Assembly (NCBI RefSeq): GCF_007676705.1
Contig: NZ_VEBF01000001.1
Coordinates: 2,163,574-2,227,573, forward strand
Direction of reading: 5' to 3'
DNA: 64,000 nucleotides
From: Paenibacillus xylanexedens
Lineage (GTDB): Bacteria; Bacillota; Bacilli; Paenibacillales; Paenibacillaceae
In this document: positions 32,457 to 41,898 of the stretch, piece by piece
How positions within the stretch are numbered: the stretch's first letter is position 1
Layout of the letters: the number at the start of each line of letters is the position of its first letter
Position numbers and translations under genes: made by a program
The notes under the pieces: generated by a model
The model's input: only the letters and a program-made list of their open reading frames with translations
The model's database searches: none
What the model was told of the DNA's origin: nothing

Positions 32457-33320
32457 TTGAACTACGATGTCAGGTTACATGCCCTGTCCACTTTTCTGAA
32501 AACACAGCGTTCCAAAATTTCTCCGGAATCGGTCGGTTTACCCACAGGAAGTCGGCGCAGAACGCCTGGTCTGAGGAGAGAAGAGGTCTCCCAATTGGCA
32601 GGGGTGAGCACAACATGGTATACCTGGCTTGAGCAAGGTCGGGATATTCAGGTATCCCATTCCGTATTGGATAACATTGCTTCAGCACTAAGGCTTACTG
32701 CAGATGAACGAAAATATCTGTTTTCGCTCGCCATGGAGCATCATTCGGAGCTCCCTACGCTGGAAGAAGAACCTGTTCAACTTCACCCTTCCTTGCGGAA
32801 AATTTTGCAGGAACTTCAATATTGCCCTACGGTGATTTCGGATCGGCGTTGTTACATCGTCGGCTGGAATGACGCAGCCCGACATGTTTTTATGGATTTT
32901 GAACAGATTCCCCCCGAACAGCGGAATATGATCAGTCTATTATTTGATCGAAAGGAATTTCGCAGGCTTGCGGTGAACTGGGAGGATTTTGTTAGCGGAT
33001 TTCTGGCGATTTTCCGTGCCTATTATGGTCAGTATGTCGATGATGAGTGGTATAATTTATTTCTGGATGACATGATGAACAAACATCCCGATTTCCATAC
33101 CCTTTGGAAACAAAGCAGTGTCAGCAGTGCACCGGATGTCTTAATCGAATTCAGACATTCCAAAGCAGGCAAAATGTTGTTTGATCTGACTTCGTTGCAG
33201 GTTCAAGGCAGCTCCGATCTGCGTTGCAGTGTCTACACGCCGGCACCAGAGACCGCTACCGAGCGTAAACTGATGCGCCTGATCGAGCGTGAAGCAGATT
33301 CACATCTTGGCAAGCATTGA
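32457..33320 (+). CDS. XRE-type regulator with MmyB-like ligand-binding domain
   Basis: A 287-residue protein. I take TTG 32457 as the start: AGGTGA lies just upstream, and the promoter -10 (32417-32422) puts the transcript start near 32429, so the earlier ATGs cannot be used. The helix-turn-helix (about 1-75) has RRTPGLRREEVSQLAGVSTT and WYTWLEQGRDIQVS, the hallmark of the HTH_31/MmyB group. The C-terminal part has YIVGWNDAARHVF and SLLFDRKEFRRLAVNWE. Proteins of this group bind fatty acid-like ligands in some bacteria and often sit beside lipid or dehydrogenase genes. Being divergent from fabF, it is a fair candidate for its regulator. Confidence 0.8.
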   Translation: MNYDVRLHALSTFLKTQRSKISPESVGLPTGSRRRTPGLRREEVSQLAGVSTTWYTWLEQGRDIQVSHSVLDNIASALRLTADERKYLFSLAMEHHSELPTLEEEPVQLHPSLRKILQELQYCPTVISDRRCYIVGWNDAARHVFMDFEQIPPEQRNMISLLFDRKEFRRLAVNWEDFVSGFLAIFRAYYGQYVDDEWYNLFLDDMMNKHPDFHTLWKQSSVSSAPDVLIEFRHSKAGKMLFDLTSLQVQGSSDLRCSVYTPAPETATERKLMRLIEREADSHLGKH

Positions 33321-33471
33321 CTCAGAATCTCTCAGGTCTTGCCCAATCTTGTTAGAATCCTGACATCCTTTTGTTGCATATTTTATTTATCAGGGTATAC
33401 ATGATCAAGTATATTAAGCTAACCCATGGATCCTAGACCTTCTACACGAAGTGGATTCAGAAAGGAATATC

Positions 33472-34146
33472 ATGACCAAAGTGCTTATCATTGAGGACGA
33501 TAACATGTTAGGAGATACATTATCCCTATATTTGCAAGGTGAGGGGTATGATGTTATCCGTGTCGCTAACGTAAGAGATGGTCTTCTACAACTTCAAGCG
33601 CGGCCTGATATCCTGCTTCTTGACCTGTTGCTCCCTGATTCGGAAGGCAAGAATCCCTGCTCTCTTATGCGTCAACATACGGCAATCCCCATCATCGTCA
33701 TCTCTTCGTTAACCGAAGTCTCGGAGCGAATTCGATCATTAATAGATGGAGCTGATGATTATGTATGCAAGCCTTTCAGCATGCAGGAAGTGAAGGCACG
33801 TATTGAGGCTGTATTGCGTCGTTACTCCATATTGAACAGCTCCATTGTCACTGTACAGGATTCCGGAATTTCTCTCGATTTGGCTCGGAGATCCATCCTG
33901 TTGAATAACCAGCGAGTGGAGATGACATTCTCCGAATTTGAGATCATGAAGCTATTTGTCCTCAATCCCGGCAAGGTCTACAGTCGTTACGCCTTGATTG
34001 AAGCCATTCGTGGTATTGATGCTTATATTAATGATCGCACCATCGATGTGCACATTACCAAGCTTCGTAAAAAAATTGAAGAAAACCCGAAAAACCCCCA
34101 ATATATTCAAACCATCTGGGGGGTCGGATATAAGTTCACACCTTAA
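33472..34146 (+). CDS. OmpR-family response regulator
   Basis: A 224-residue protein. The start ATG 33472 follows AAAGGAA by 4 nt. The receiver domain (1-115) has the acidic pair EDD, the phospho-accepting Asp in ILLLDLLLPDSEG (about 53), Ser in VISSLTE and Lys in VCKPFS. The winged-helix DNA-binding domain (about 130-224) has MTFSEFEIMKLFVLNPG and the recognition helix YINDRTIDVHITKLRKKIEEN, ending GVGYKFTP. No ordinary partner kinase is next to it in the same direction; the only kinase is the convergent hybrid enzyme, 20 bp away. Its partner is therefore uncertain. Confidence 0.88.
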   Translation: MTKVLIIEDDNMLGDTLSLYLQGEGYDVIRVANVRDGLLQLQARPDILLLDLLLPDSEGKNPCSLMRQHTAIPIIVISSLTEVSERIRSLIDGADDYVCKPFSMQEVKARIEAVLRRYSILNSSIVTVQDSGISLDLARRSILLNNQRVEMTFSEFEIMKLFVLNPGKVYSRYALIEAIRGIDAYINDRTIDVHITKLRKKIEENPKNPQYIQTIWGVGYKFTP

Positions 34147-34165
34147 CACATCAGTTTCATTCATG

Positions 34166-37100
34166 TCACCAGGGCAGAGACCCGGTAATGATATCAATCT
34201 CCTTTTGCACCTTCTCCAATACCGAACTCAGTTCCTCTTCTTCAAATAACGATCGGGACAAAAGCGATTCCAGTTGAAGAACCAGACGTAACAGCTCCAC
34301 TGCATGCAGATTGGCAGCTACGCCTCGGAGAGAATGAACGCTGCGGATCGCACCAGCAATCTGCTGCTGGCGAAGTTGAGTGGTCAGTTTGTTCTGAAAC
34401 GAGTTATACTCCATTCTGAATTTCGTGAGCGCATATTGCAGAATATGTGGCTTGCCGTCCATCTGCCTGATCGCCTTATCTGCATCAATTCCGCTAATTT
34501 TCCGCATACCTTTCAGATCAATCCATGTTGCCAATATGTCTGCGATCTGTTGTTCATGGATGGGTTTGGTCAGGATGGCATTCATCCCAGCTTCCATACA
34601 TCTCTCATGATCTATTTGTAGGGCATTTGCTGTAAGCGCGATTATGGGCGTACGATCGTATTCCCTCATCTTGCGAATATGTCGCGTTGCTTCCACTCCA
34701 TTCATGTCGGGCATGTACAGATCCATTAGAATCAGTTCCCATACTTGTTCGTCTAACTTTCTCAGAACCTCTGTGCCACTGGCTGCCAGCGTCACTTGGA
34801 ACCCCTTATGTTCCAGCATCGCCCGAATCGCCAGTTGATTGATCTCATGATCCTCAGCTATCAGGATATGTCCTTTCTGATCAAGCGAATAGGGGTCGTC
34901 GCCTTCAGCCAACTGACTTTTTGCCAGCGGCCCTTCACCCTGAAGTGCAAGAATGACTTCGAATAATCCCAGACGTGTAATCGGTTTGACCATCATGATA
35001 TCAGGGTGCACGGATCTCTCCTCAATCCACAGCGCATTTTCGCTAAATGCCCGTGTGTACCCCAACACCTGAATTTTCGTTCGATCCAATCGCTTCATGA
35101 AGTTGTCCCATAACGAACCATTGACTGTGTCCTCTATATCCATATCCAACATGATCAACATCGAACTTGTCCCTTCGACTTCAGGAGTATACCCATCACT
35201 CTCCATCATATGGTTCAAGGAAGTATACAACGTCGGATTCATCCCGAATGAATAGAGCAGCTGCTTCAGGTTTTCGCCCATTCGTTCATCATCTTCAATG
35301 ATAACCACATCATTCGCACCATATAGGAGAGGGTGTGTCTGCAGGGAGAAACTCTCTTCTTCTTCCGAATCCGAAAGTTCAAATATCAAGTCGAATGAAA
35401 ATAGACTGTACTCTCCAAGCACGCTGTCCACCCGCAGGTTTCCTCCCAAGGAGGTTACCAGAAGGTAACAGATGACCAGCCCAAGTCCAGAGCCACCATA
35501 TGTTCGATAAGTTGAAGGTTCTGCTTGCGTAAACGGGACAAAAATATGCTCCAATTGTTCAGGTGAAATTCCAATCCCCGTGTCTTCTATCTCAAAACGA
35601 ACCTGTACTCGCTCGGCCTCCATTGAAATTACCTCTGCCTGCAAGATAACATATCCATGTTCTGTGAATTTAATCGCGTTACTGAGCAGATTCAATAACA
35701 CCTGCTCAAGTCGAAAGGGATCACCAATTACCGTTAATGGCAGATCAGGGTCGGTCTTGAAGATGACTTCGATCTCCTTGTACCCGAGGGCCACACCGAT
35801 CTGATCTGCCACACGCTTGAACACATCCTCTGGTGCAAAGGGTACTTTCTCCAAAATCAGTTTGCCTGCCTCCATTTTCGAGAAATCAAGAATATCATTC
35901 ACCAGAGTAAGCAAGGTTTGTGAGGACGCATTGATTTTACTCAAATAATCTAATTGTTGTGAGGTTAGATCTGTCCGTTGCAGCAACAACGAAAAGCTGA
36001 TAATTCCGCTCAGTGGGGTACGAATCTCATGACTCATGAATGCAAGAAACTCACTCTTTGCCTGACTGGCTTTGTCCGCCTTGACACGTCGGTACTGATC
36101 CGAAATGTCATGAATAACTGCCTTGACTTTCTCGCACGAGTTAGGGGCCTTTACAGGGTATAGGTGAACCCGAACATGCTGTTCTTTCCCCTTCCCAACA
36201 ATGAGACTCAATTCCGTATCCTGAGGTACGTTGTGGTGTAAGACTTTTTGAAAAGATAACACCCAGTTCGCCGACTGCTCAATGAATATCAATTCTTCAA
36301 GCTCACTGCCCATGACTTCATGCCTGTCGAGATCAAGAACATCCAGAAACTTCTGATTAACTGACACCACACATCTGTTGCCATCCAAACCGACAAACCA
36401 GTCTGTCGACACTCGTTCAAGTGTACGGTATCGTTCCTCACTCTCTTGAATCCTTCGTTTAACTGCTCTGTGTTCCGTAATATCAAGTCCATATCCTATG
36501 ACATACTTCACCATACCTTCTTCTCGCAGCGGACGAAGCTTTACCAGTGAATAGTAACCTCCATGCTCAATCTCGTAAAAAAAAGACTCCCCTTTCCATG
36601 CCCGGTCGAACTGCTTTCGCAGAAACTCTATCTTCTCCTGAGGTAAAATGTTCAACGTCCCCAACGTGTAATCTTGCTTCAAACTACTCATATCTAGTCC
36701 CAGTTGAGAGAGCATCTGCCCTTCAAGCAGAAGATATTCGAATTTTCCATTCTGTTTATGGATTTTAAACGTGAACCCGGGCTGCATACGAAGCATTTCC
36801 AGCATCTCCTGATCCCTTTGAATGACCAGGTGCCTGTATCGATGATTTTGATTCAGATAGTACAGAAATAGGACAACCACAAAGAGACAAATACACTGAA
36901 ACAGCATAATTATCCCCATGATTGAAAGGGAAGGAGAATATGTCTTCACCACAATCGACTCATAAACAGTAATTAGCAGCAACGCTCCCAATACCCATTT
37001 GAGTATAAATCCCCTAATATACTTAAAACTCAAGCTTATTGCGACAACAAACATCAGCTCTAACAATGCGTACTGCCAGTTCTCAAACAAGGGATAAACC

Positions 37101-37408
37101 CCCATGTCAATCCTGAAAATCCACATGCCTGCAAAAGTAGCAAATACGGAAATAAATCCACCAAAATAAGCGGCTAGCAGATAAACAATGGCTCTGAAAT
37201 TCAACAGGGTCCCATCACTTAACACAATGGAGAAATAATATAACGCAGTACCCAGCATGCTCAGTGCAATGCCGATAATCATTCGAGTCGTAATGGAAGA
37301 TGTACGCGTGGTACTTGTTTGGTTCAGATAGTGATGAATCAGGAAAAGAATGCTCAAAATCAGCGTAAAATTTAGTACAAGATCCCGTAGCAAATGGTCA
37401 CCGTCCAC
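34166..37408 (-). CDS. Hybrid sensor histidine kinase with 5TM sensor, two PAS, two receivers and Hpt
   Basis: A 1080-residue membrane phosphorelay protein. Residues about 1-195 hold five or six helices of the 5TM-5TMR_LYT type (YLLAAYFGGFISVFATFAGM). Then two PAS domains (about 205-320 and 325-445), HisKA with FMSHEIRTPLSG, HATPase with LLNLLSNAIKFTEHG, DTGIGI and GGSGLGLVI, a first receiver (VVIIEDDERMGENL; MLIMLDMD; MVKPI), a second receiver (ILIAEDHEINQ; ILMDLYMPDMNG; LTKPI) and a C-terminal Hpt with SVHSLRGVAANL. All phospho-sites are present, so the relay is complete on one chain. The GTG start (37408) has no clear RBS, so a later start is possible. Convergent with the OmpR-type gene. 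Signal unknown. Confidence 0.87.
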   Translation of the reverse strand: MDGDHLLRDLVLNFTLILSILFLIHHYLNQTSTTRTSSITTRMIIGIALSMLGTALYYFSIVLSDGTLLNFRAIVYLLAAYFGGFISVFATFAGMWIFRIDMGVYPLFENWQYALLELMFVVAISLSFKYIRGFILKWVLGALLLITVYESIVVKTYSPSLSIMGIIMLFQCICLFVVVLFLYYLNQNHRYRHLVIQRDQEMLEMLRMQPGFTFKIHKQNGKFEYLLLEGQMLSQLGLDMSSLKQDYTLGTLNILPQEKIEFLRKQFDRAWKGESFFYEIEHGGYYSLVKLRPLREEGMVKYVIGYGLDITEHRAVKRRIQESEERYRTLERVSTDWFVGLDGNRCVVSVNQKFLDVLDLDRHEVMGSELEELIFIEQSANWVLSFQKVLHHNVPQDTELSLIVGKGKEQHVRVHLYPVKAPNSCEKVKAVIHDISDQYRRVKADKASQAKSEFLAFMSHEIRTPLSGIISFSLLLQRTDLTSQQLDYLSKINASSQTLLTLVNDILDFSKMEAGKLILEKVPFAPEDVFKRVADQIGVALGYKEIEVIFKTDPDLPLTVIGDPFRLEQVLLNLLSNAIKFTEHGYVILQAEVISMEAERVQVRFEIEDTGIGISPEQLEHIFVPFTQAEPSTYRTYGGSGLGLVICYLLVTSLGGNLRVDSVLGEYSLFSFDLIFELSDSEEEESFSLQTHPLLYGANDVVIIEDDERMGENLKQLLYSFGMNPTLYTSLNHMMESDGYTPEVEGTSSMLIMLDMDIEDTVNGSLWDNFMKRLDRTKIQVLGYTRAFSENALWIEERSVHPDIMMVKPITRLGLFEVILALQGEGPLAKSQLAEGDDPYSLDQKGHILIAEDHEINQLAIRAMLEHKGFQVTLAASGTEVLRKLDEQVWELILMDLYMPDMNGVEATRHIRKMREYDRTPIIALTANALQIDHERCMEAGMNAILTKPIHEQQIADILATWIDLKGMRKISGIDADKAIRQMDGKPHILQYALTKFRMEYNSFQNKLTTQLRQQQIAGAIRSVHSLRGVAANLHAVELLRLVLQLESLLSRSLFEEEELSSVLEKVQKEIDIITGSLPW

Positions 37409-37587
37409 ATTACGAATTCAGGAATTCATGCATTCAATGAATATTGCCGGATTCACGGCCGCAGTTCCCCAGTATTCAAATCATAGTATGCCAAGCTCCC
37501 TTATTCAATCGACGATATTGACCATTTTTTTGAAAACATCTGACCCTTTCAGCTAACATACACTTATCGCAAGATTACGTTTTTTTC

Positions 37588-37893
37588 TCATGAAAGTTCA
37601 TCATTAAATATACTGATATAAAAGAGAGAATCATCCAAATGTACCGATGTTATGGTGACCTGAGCTTCCCATACTTCCTGATCAGCCTTCATTAGTTTGG
37701 CTACGCCGGACCAGGTCTGGTTCCCTCTCCAGTGGGTATCCATCAGCAATCGGGCAGGCTGACCTATGGTGATATCCCGTGAAAATCCTGTTTTCGTTAC
37801 ATAAACGGAGTTCACATCCAGAATCACACCATCTTCATCTGTAATCATGACCGCATCCGTCAGCAATAAGAAGGCCTTGAGTTCTAGTTGCAT
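37588..37893 (-). CDS. Single-domain PAS protein
   Basis: A 101-residue protein made of one PAS domain: AFLLLTDAVMITDEDGVILD, then VNSVYVTKTGF and the end LFYISIFNDE. AGAGGGAG lies 9 nt before ATG 37893; the longer frame to 37920 has no RBS. It has no output domain or membrane segment, and sits between a hybrid kinase that has PAS domains and a chemoreceptor, on the same strand as both. It might be a soluble ligand carrier or a modulator of one of them. It has the features of a real gene (RBS, codon use) but its role is unknown. Confidence 0.7.
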   Translation of the reverse strand: MQLELKAFLLLTDAVMITDEDGVILDVNSVYVTKTGFSRDITIGQPARLLMDTHWRGNQTWSGVAKLMKADQEVWEAQVTITSVHLDDSLFYISIFNDELS

Positions 37894-37962
37894 GGTTGTC
37901 CACTCCCTCTGATGAAACATGATGTGAAGCGTCTCTGTGCGGTAATCTCTGTTTAATTCCGT

Positions 37963-39960
37963 TTAATACTTAAACTGTCTAATGAGGTGCTGCAGCTGTT
38001 CAGCCATGGAGGACAGGCCCCGAGCCGAGGCAGAGATCTGCTCCATGGCTGCCAATTGCTCCTCTGAGGAAGCAGCAACTTCTTCGGAGGCCGCGGCGTT
38101 GCCTGAAGCAATACCTGCCAGTTCATTGGACACAGCGGATACTTCCTGTACACCTGCCGTGATTTCTTGCGATGTAGCTGCAATTTCTTCTATCTGAGGT
38201 GTCGTTTCCCGCATGCTTTCCAGAATGCGTTCAAACTTCCGAATGGCCTCTGTTGAGATTTCCATACCCTCTCCAACCTCTGTGGTCACTTTCTCCATCA
38301 TGCGAACGGAAGCAGCCATATCTTCCTGTACCGCCGTAGTTAGCACGGTAATTTCATTGACGGATTGCCCTGATTGCTCTGCCAACTTGCGTACCTCCGC
38401 TGCTACAACGGCGAATCCATTCCCATGCGTACCTGCACGAGCAGCTTCAATGGATGCATTCAGCGCGAGCAGATTGGTCTGCTTGGCTATATTTCCGATT
38501 AACTCCGTGATGGCTGAAATTTGGTGTGATCGTTCATATAACGCCTGAATCATCTGATTCGTCTGAGCTACCGTTTCTTGAATCGAGTGCATCTGGCCCA
38601 CCGTCTGCTTCACGGTGTTGCCACCTTCTTCCGCTTGTACCGTTGTATGTTTAGCCAAATCAGCAACTTGTATGGAACGTTCGGCGATTCGTGTTATCCC
38701 AATCGTAATTTCATTCATGGCCTGATGGTTGTGGTCAATACCCTCGGTCTGCTTCTCGGCACCACTCGCAATTTCCTGAATGGCTCGCGCGACCTGCTCA
38801 CTGGCCGCACTGGTTGATTCCGCACTCTGAGTCATCTCATCCGACGAGATGACAACCTGGCTTGTGCTGTTCTCCACATTTTGAATCAGCACACGCAGAT
38901 TATGCTGCATTTTGCCAAAGGCATCACTCAGTTCACCAATCTCATCATGGCTTGTGCTGGTAATCGTTTGGGTTAGATCCCCTTCACTCACCTGGATCGC
39001 CTGATCCTTCAACTGACGAATGGGTCTAATGATGGATCGCATGACAAGCCAGATAATCACAATACCAACGACGAGGCAGGAGACAATAACAATAATCATT
39101 CGATTTAGAATAGGCGCTGCCGCATCGTCTACCTCAGAAGAGAACATGGTGCCAGCGACCTTCCATCCGGTGGATGCATTAGTAGCGTAATACATCACTT
39201 TATCCGTTTGATCAAAGGTATAGTTGAAGTTGCCCGATTCATTCGCATACACCGGTTTCCAAAAATCCTCTGTTGCATCTGTCCCGGGTTCTACCGTGGG
39301 ATGGTAGATATACTTTTCGCTGGCATCCAATAGAATCAGATATCCCTGTTCCCCCACGTTAATTCCACTCACCAAGGTACTGATATTCGACAGATTCAGA
39401 TCCAGCTGGACTACACCAGATTGGTCATTCAATGCCTTCGCGATGGTGATGGTGATCTCGTTTGTCTCGGCAGAAATATAAGGGTCTGTAACAATTACCT
39501 GCTCTGGATCTCCCATTGCTTCGGTATACCATGGTCTTACTCGGGGATCGTAATCCTTAGGCATCTCTGCATCAGAGGACATCAGATACACACCGGTTTC
39601 TGTTCCCACACCTATGGTGATGATGTCTTTGTTCTGTGCAGCGTACCCCTTCAATTCGTTCACAACCCGAACTTCTGCATCTTCTTGACGCAATTCCTCT
39701 GCGAGCGCATTTGCATAGTATTCAATGTGGTCGCGCTTGGCATTAATCGAAAGATCGATGGTTGCACTGGCAAGATTCACGTTTTCCATCGCACTATGTA
39801 GAATTTGTTTCTCAACTTCATTCTTCGCACTGTTATAAGACAAGACTCCAATACTGAACGATGGAATTGCCAAGAAAGCAATAAAGGACACGACCAGTTT
39901 CGTCTTAAAGTTATTATGGAGCTTGTTGTACCAATTCGATTTGCTATTTTTTCGGAACAA
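37963..39960 (-). CDS. Methyl-accepting chemotaxis protein (dCache/HAMP/MA)
   Basis: A 665-residue chemoreceptor. Start TTG 39960 follows AGAGGTAG by 6 nt. Helix 1 (about 16-40, [20 protein letters not shown]), an extracellular dCache_1 domain (about 45-280; [38 protein letters not shown]), helix 2 (about 288-312), HAMP, then the long cytoplasmic coiled coil with the highly conserved tip [20 protein letters not shown] and [16 protein letters not shown]. dCache receptors bind small metabolites such as amino acids or purines; the ligand is not predictable here. There is no C-terminal pentapeptide tether. It is a monocistronic unit with a gap of 335 bp upstream. Confidence 0.92.
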   Translation of the reverse strand: MFRKNSKSNWYNKLHNNFKTKLVVSFIAFLAIPSFSIGVLSYNSAKNEVEKQILHSAMENVNLASATIDLSINAKRDHIEYYANALAEELRQEDAEVRVVNELKGYAAQNKDIITIGVGTETGVYLMSSDAEMPKDYDPRVRPWYTEAMGDPEQVIVTDPYISAETNEITITIAKALNDQSGVVQLDLNLSNISTLVSGINVGEQGYLILLDASEKYIYHPTVEPGTDATEDFWKPVYANESGNFNYTFDQTDKVMYYATNASTGWKVAGTMFSSEVDDAAAPILNRMIIVIVSCLVVGIVIIWLVMRSIIRPIRQLKDQAIQVSEGDLTQTITSTSHDEIGELSDAFGKMQHNLRVLIQNVENSTSQVVISSDEMTQSAESTSAASEQVARAIQEIASGAEKQTEGIDHNHQAMNEITIGITRIAERSIQVADLAKHTTVQAEEGGNTVKQTVGQMHSIQETVAQTNQMIQALYERSHQISAITELIGNIAKQTNLLALNASIEAARAGTHGNGFAVVAAEVRKLAEQSGQSVNEITVLTTAVQEDMAASVRMMEKVTTEVGEGMEISTEAIRKFERILESMRETTPQIEEIAATSQEITAGVQEVSAVSNELAGIASGNAAASEEVAASSEEQLAAMEQISASARGLSSMAEQLQHLIRQFKY

Positions 39961-40230
39961 ATTTCTCTACCTCTTCCAGATTAATTTAGTTTTACTTATT
40001 CTAGCTCTCTTAGAGTACAGAGCCCTCCTTCCTCAAGATATTAAAAAGTAGGTCCTGCCTCTCGTAAAAGACATCTTTCGCGCTAAAAATATTACTTAAA
40101 TCTCTTAATTTATAATCCTAAAGAACTACTTTCAAACAAATTATACGAAAAAACTATTAAATAAAGTAAGCCAGGGGTATGACCAAATTGTTAACTTTCT
40201 AAACAATTGTTAATAGCCTGCGGATTCCAT
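39961..40230. other. AT-rich gap upstream of the chemoreceptor
   Basis: A very AT-rich stretch with no reading frame of note. It should contain the chemoreceptor promoter on the minus strand. I do not see a clear sigma-A pair. The right end carries the metQ terminator (40231-40263), described separately. Confidence 0.4.
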
Positions 40231-40263
40231 AAAAAAAAGATCCAAGCGTTATCGCTCAGATCT
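40231..40263 (-). terminator. Terminator of the metNIQ-like operon
   Basis: AGATC-CA-AGCG (40238-40248) pairs with CGCT-CA-GATCT (40253-40263) with a 2-nt internal loop. On the minus strand a run of eight T (40238-40231) follows. Confidence 0.85.
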
Positions 40264-40295
40264 CAAAAGCTGTTCACATTAGGACTACATATACA

Positions 40296-41135
40296 CTATT
40301 CAAATGCCGGGATAGCAATATCTGCATATTTCTCTTCAAAGAAGGCTTTGACCTCTGGGCCTGCCATACGTTTAGCCAACTTCTGAATGGCTTCAGAGTC
40401 CTTGTTATCCTCACGGGCAACCATGGTGATCGCAAAATGGGAATCATCCTTCTCGGTTAGCAGTGCATCCTTCTTCGGTGTAAGACCGAGCGGACTGGCA
40501 TATGCCGGAGTCATGGCTACCAGATCGGCATCGTCCATCATGCGAGCCAGCATCAGCAAATCCACTTCTTCGAACTTGAAGTTCTTCGTATTCTCGGTGA
40601 TGTCTGCCTGTGTGGCGTTAAAACCTACGCCGTCTTTCAGCTTAATCAATCCGTTTTGCTCCAGCATCACAAGAGAGCGACCAATGTTGGAAGGATCGTT
40701 CGCAATCGCAATGGTTGCACCTTCTGGTAGTTCATCAATGGATTTGTACTTCTTGGAGTAACCTCCATAGATGGCGTTATAGATGGGTTGTACTGCCACC
40801 AGATTCGCATTGTTTGCTTCATTATATTGGGTCATGTAGGGAACGTGCTGGAAGAAGTTTGCATCTACTTCCTTGTTTGCCAGTGCCGTATTCGGCTGAA
40901 CGTTATCGGACAATACGACAACTTCCAGATTGACGCCATCTTCCTTCAACAACGGTTTTACAATATCCAGTACGTCTGTCATCGGTGGAATCAACGTTGC
41001 TACTTTTAACGTAACTTCTTGTCCTGCCTGAGTATCTTCCTTTGTTCCTTCTGCCGCAGGTGTTTCTTCTTTTTGGCCACAAGCAGCTACAACCAGCATC
41101 ACTGCGAGCAACATAAGCATCATTTTTGCTTTCAT
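40296..41135 (-). CDS. metQ: NlpA/MetQ-type lipoprotein, methionine ABC importer binding protein
   Basis: A 279-residue lipoprotein; ATG 41135 lies after AAGGGG, and the longer frame to 41156 would include the RBS. The signal peptide MKAKMMLMLLAVMLVVAACG ends in the lipobox VAAC, so the mature protein is anchored to the membrane outside. The MetQ family core follows: LKVATLIPPMTDVLDIVKPL, NKEVDANFFQHVPYM, GATIAIANDPSNIGRSLVML, and the C-terminal KAFFEEKYADIAIPAF. The family binds L- or D-methionine. Third gene after metN and metI. The substrate call rests on the family and is less firm because the partner ATPase is unusual. Confidence 0.85.
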   Translation of the reverse strand: MKAKMMLMLLAVMLVVAACGQKEETPAAEGTKEDTQAGQEVTLKVATLIPPMTDVLDIVKPLLKEDGVNLEVVVLSDNVQPNTALANKEVDANFFQHVPYMTQYNEANNANLVAVQPIYNAIYGGYSKKYKSIDELPEGATIAIANDPSNIGRSLVMLEQNGLIKLKDGVGFNATQADITENTKNFKFEEVDLLMLARMMDDADLVAMTPAYASPLGLTPKKDALLTEKDDSHFAITMVAREDNKDSEAIQKLAKRMAGPEVKAFFEEKYADIAIPAFE

Positions 41136-41226
41136 TTCATGTCTACCCCTTATCATGTCATCTGTATTGGTCTTTCTGAGTCTTGCTACCGACTACTGTA
41201 CTTAGCCTGATTGAATTCAGCCCTGT

Positions 41227-41898
41227 TCAGGATCTGCGATCCAGCCAGTGGGACAGTCTGCTACCCGTGAATTGGATCATCTGTACCAGGATAATCATAA
41301 TGACGATCGTAAATACCATAATCTCCGTTTCGAAGCGCTGATAACCATAGCGAATGGCAAAATCGCCAACCCCGCCGCCACCTACAATGCCCATCACCGT
41401 CGAGTAAGAGATGAAGCTGATGGTCGCTGTCGTGAGTCCCAGTACAAGGCCAGACCTTGCCTCCACATACAGGAATTTCACGACAAGCTGCATCGTCGAT
41501 GCTCCCATGGATGCGGCCGCTTCAACCACTCCCTTGGGTACATCGAGCAACGCTTGCTCCACCAGTCTGGCATAGTAAGCAATCGCAATGACCGAGAGTG
41601 GAACGGTTGCCGCCAGTGTACCGATGGACGTTCCCACGACGATTCGTGTGAATGGAATCATGAATACAACCAGCAGTAAGAACGGAAACGAACGAACGAT
41701 GTTGACGACACTTCCGAGGATAAAAGACAGCGTTTGATTCTGATACCGTTGTCCTTTGCGGAATAGGTACAGCAGTGTACCCAGAGGTAACCCAATCAGA
41801 ACAGCTGCCGCAATGGAAATGCCCACCATGACAAAAGTCTCTCCAATCGCCTGCCATATCTCATGCTGATACTTCAGCACAGACTCAGGTAACCTCAT
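41227..41898 (-). CDS. metI: MetI-type ABC permease
   Basis: A 223-residue permease with five helices. It has the family features AIGETFVMVGISIAAAVLIG, PFTRIVVGTSIGTLAATVPL, the EAA loop VVEAAASMGASTMQLVVKFL and the C-terminal GGGGVGDFAIRYGYQRFE. ATG 41898 overlaps the metN stop (ATGA) and has AGGAGG 7 nt upstream, so the two are translationally coupled. Forms the membrane channel of the importer as a homodimer. Length is normal. Confidence 0.9.
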   Translation of the reverse strand: MRLPESVLKYQHEIWQAIGETFVMVGISIAAAVLIGLPLGTLLYLFRKGQRYQNQTLSFILGSVVNIVRSFPFLLLVVFMIPFTRIVVGTSIGTLAATVPLSVIAIAYYARLVEQALLDVPKGVVEAAASMGASTMQLVVKFLYVEARSGLVLGLTTATISFISYSTVMGIVGGGGVGDFAIRYGYQRFETEIMVFTIVIMIILVQMIQFTGSRLSHWLDRRS

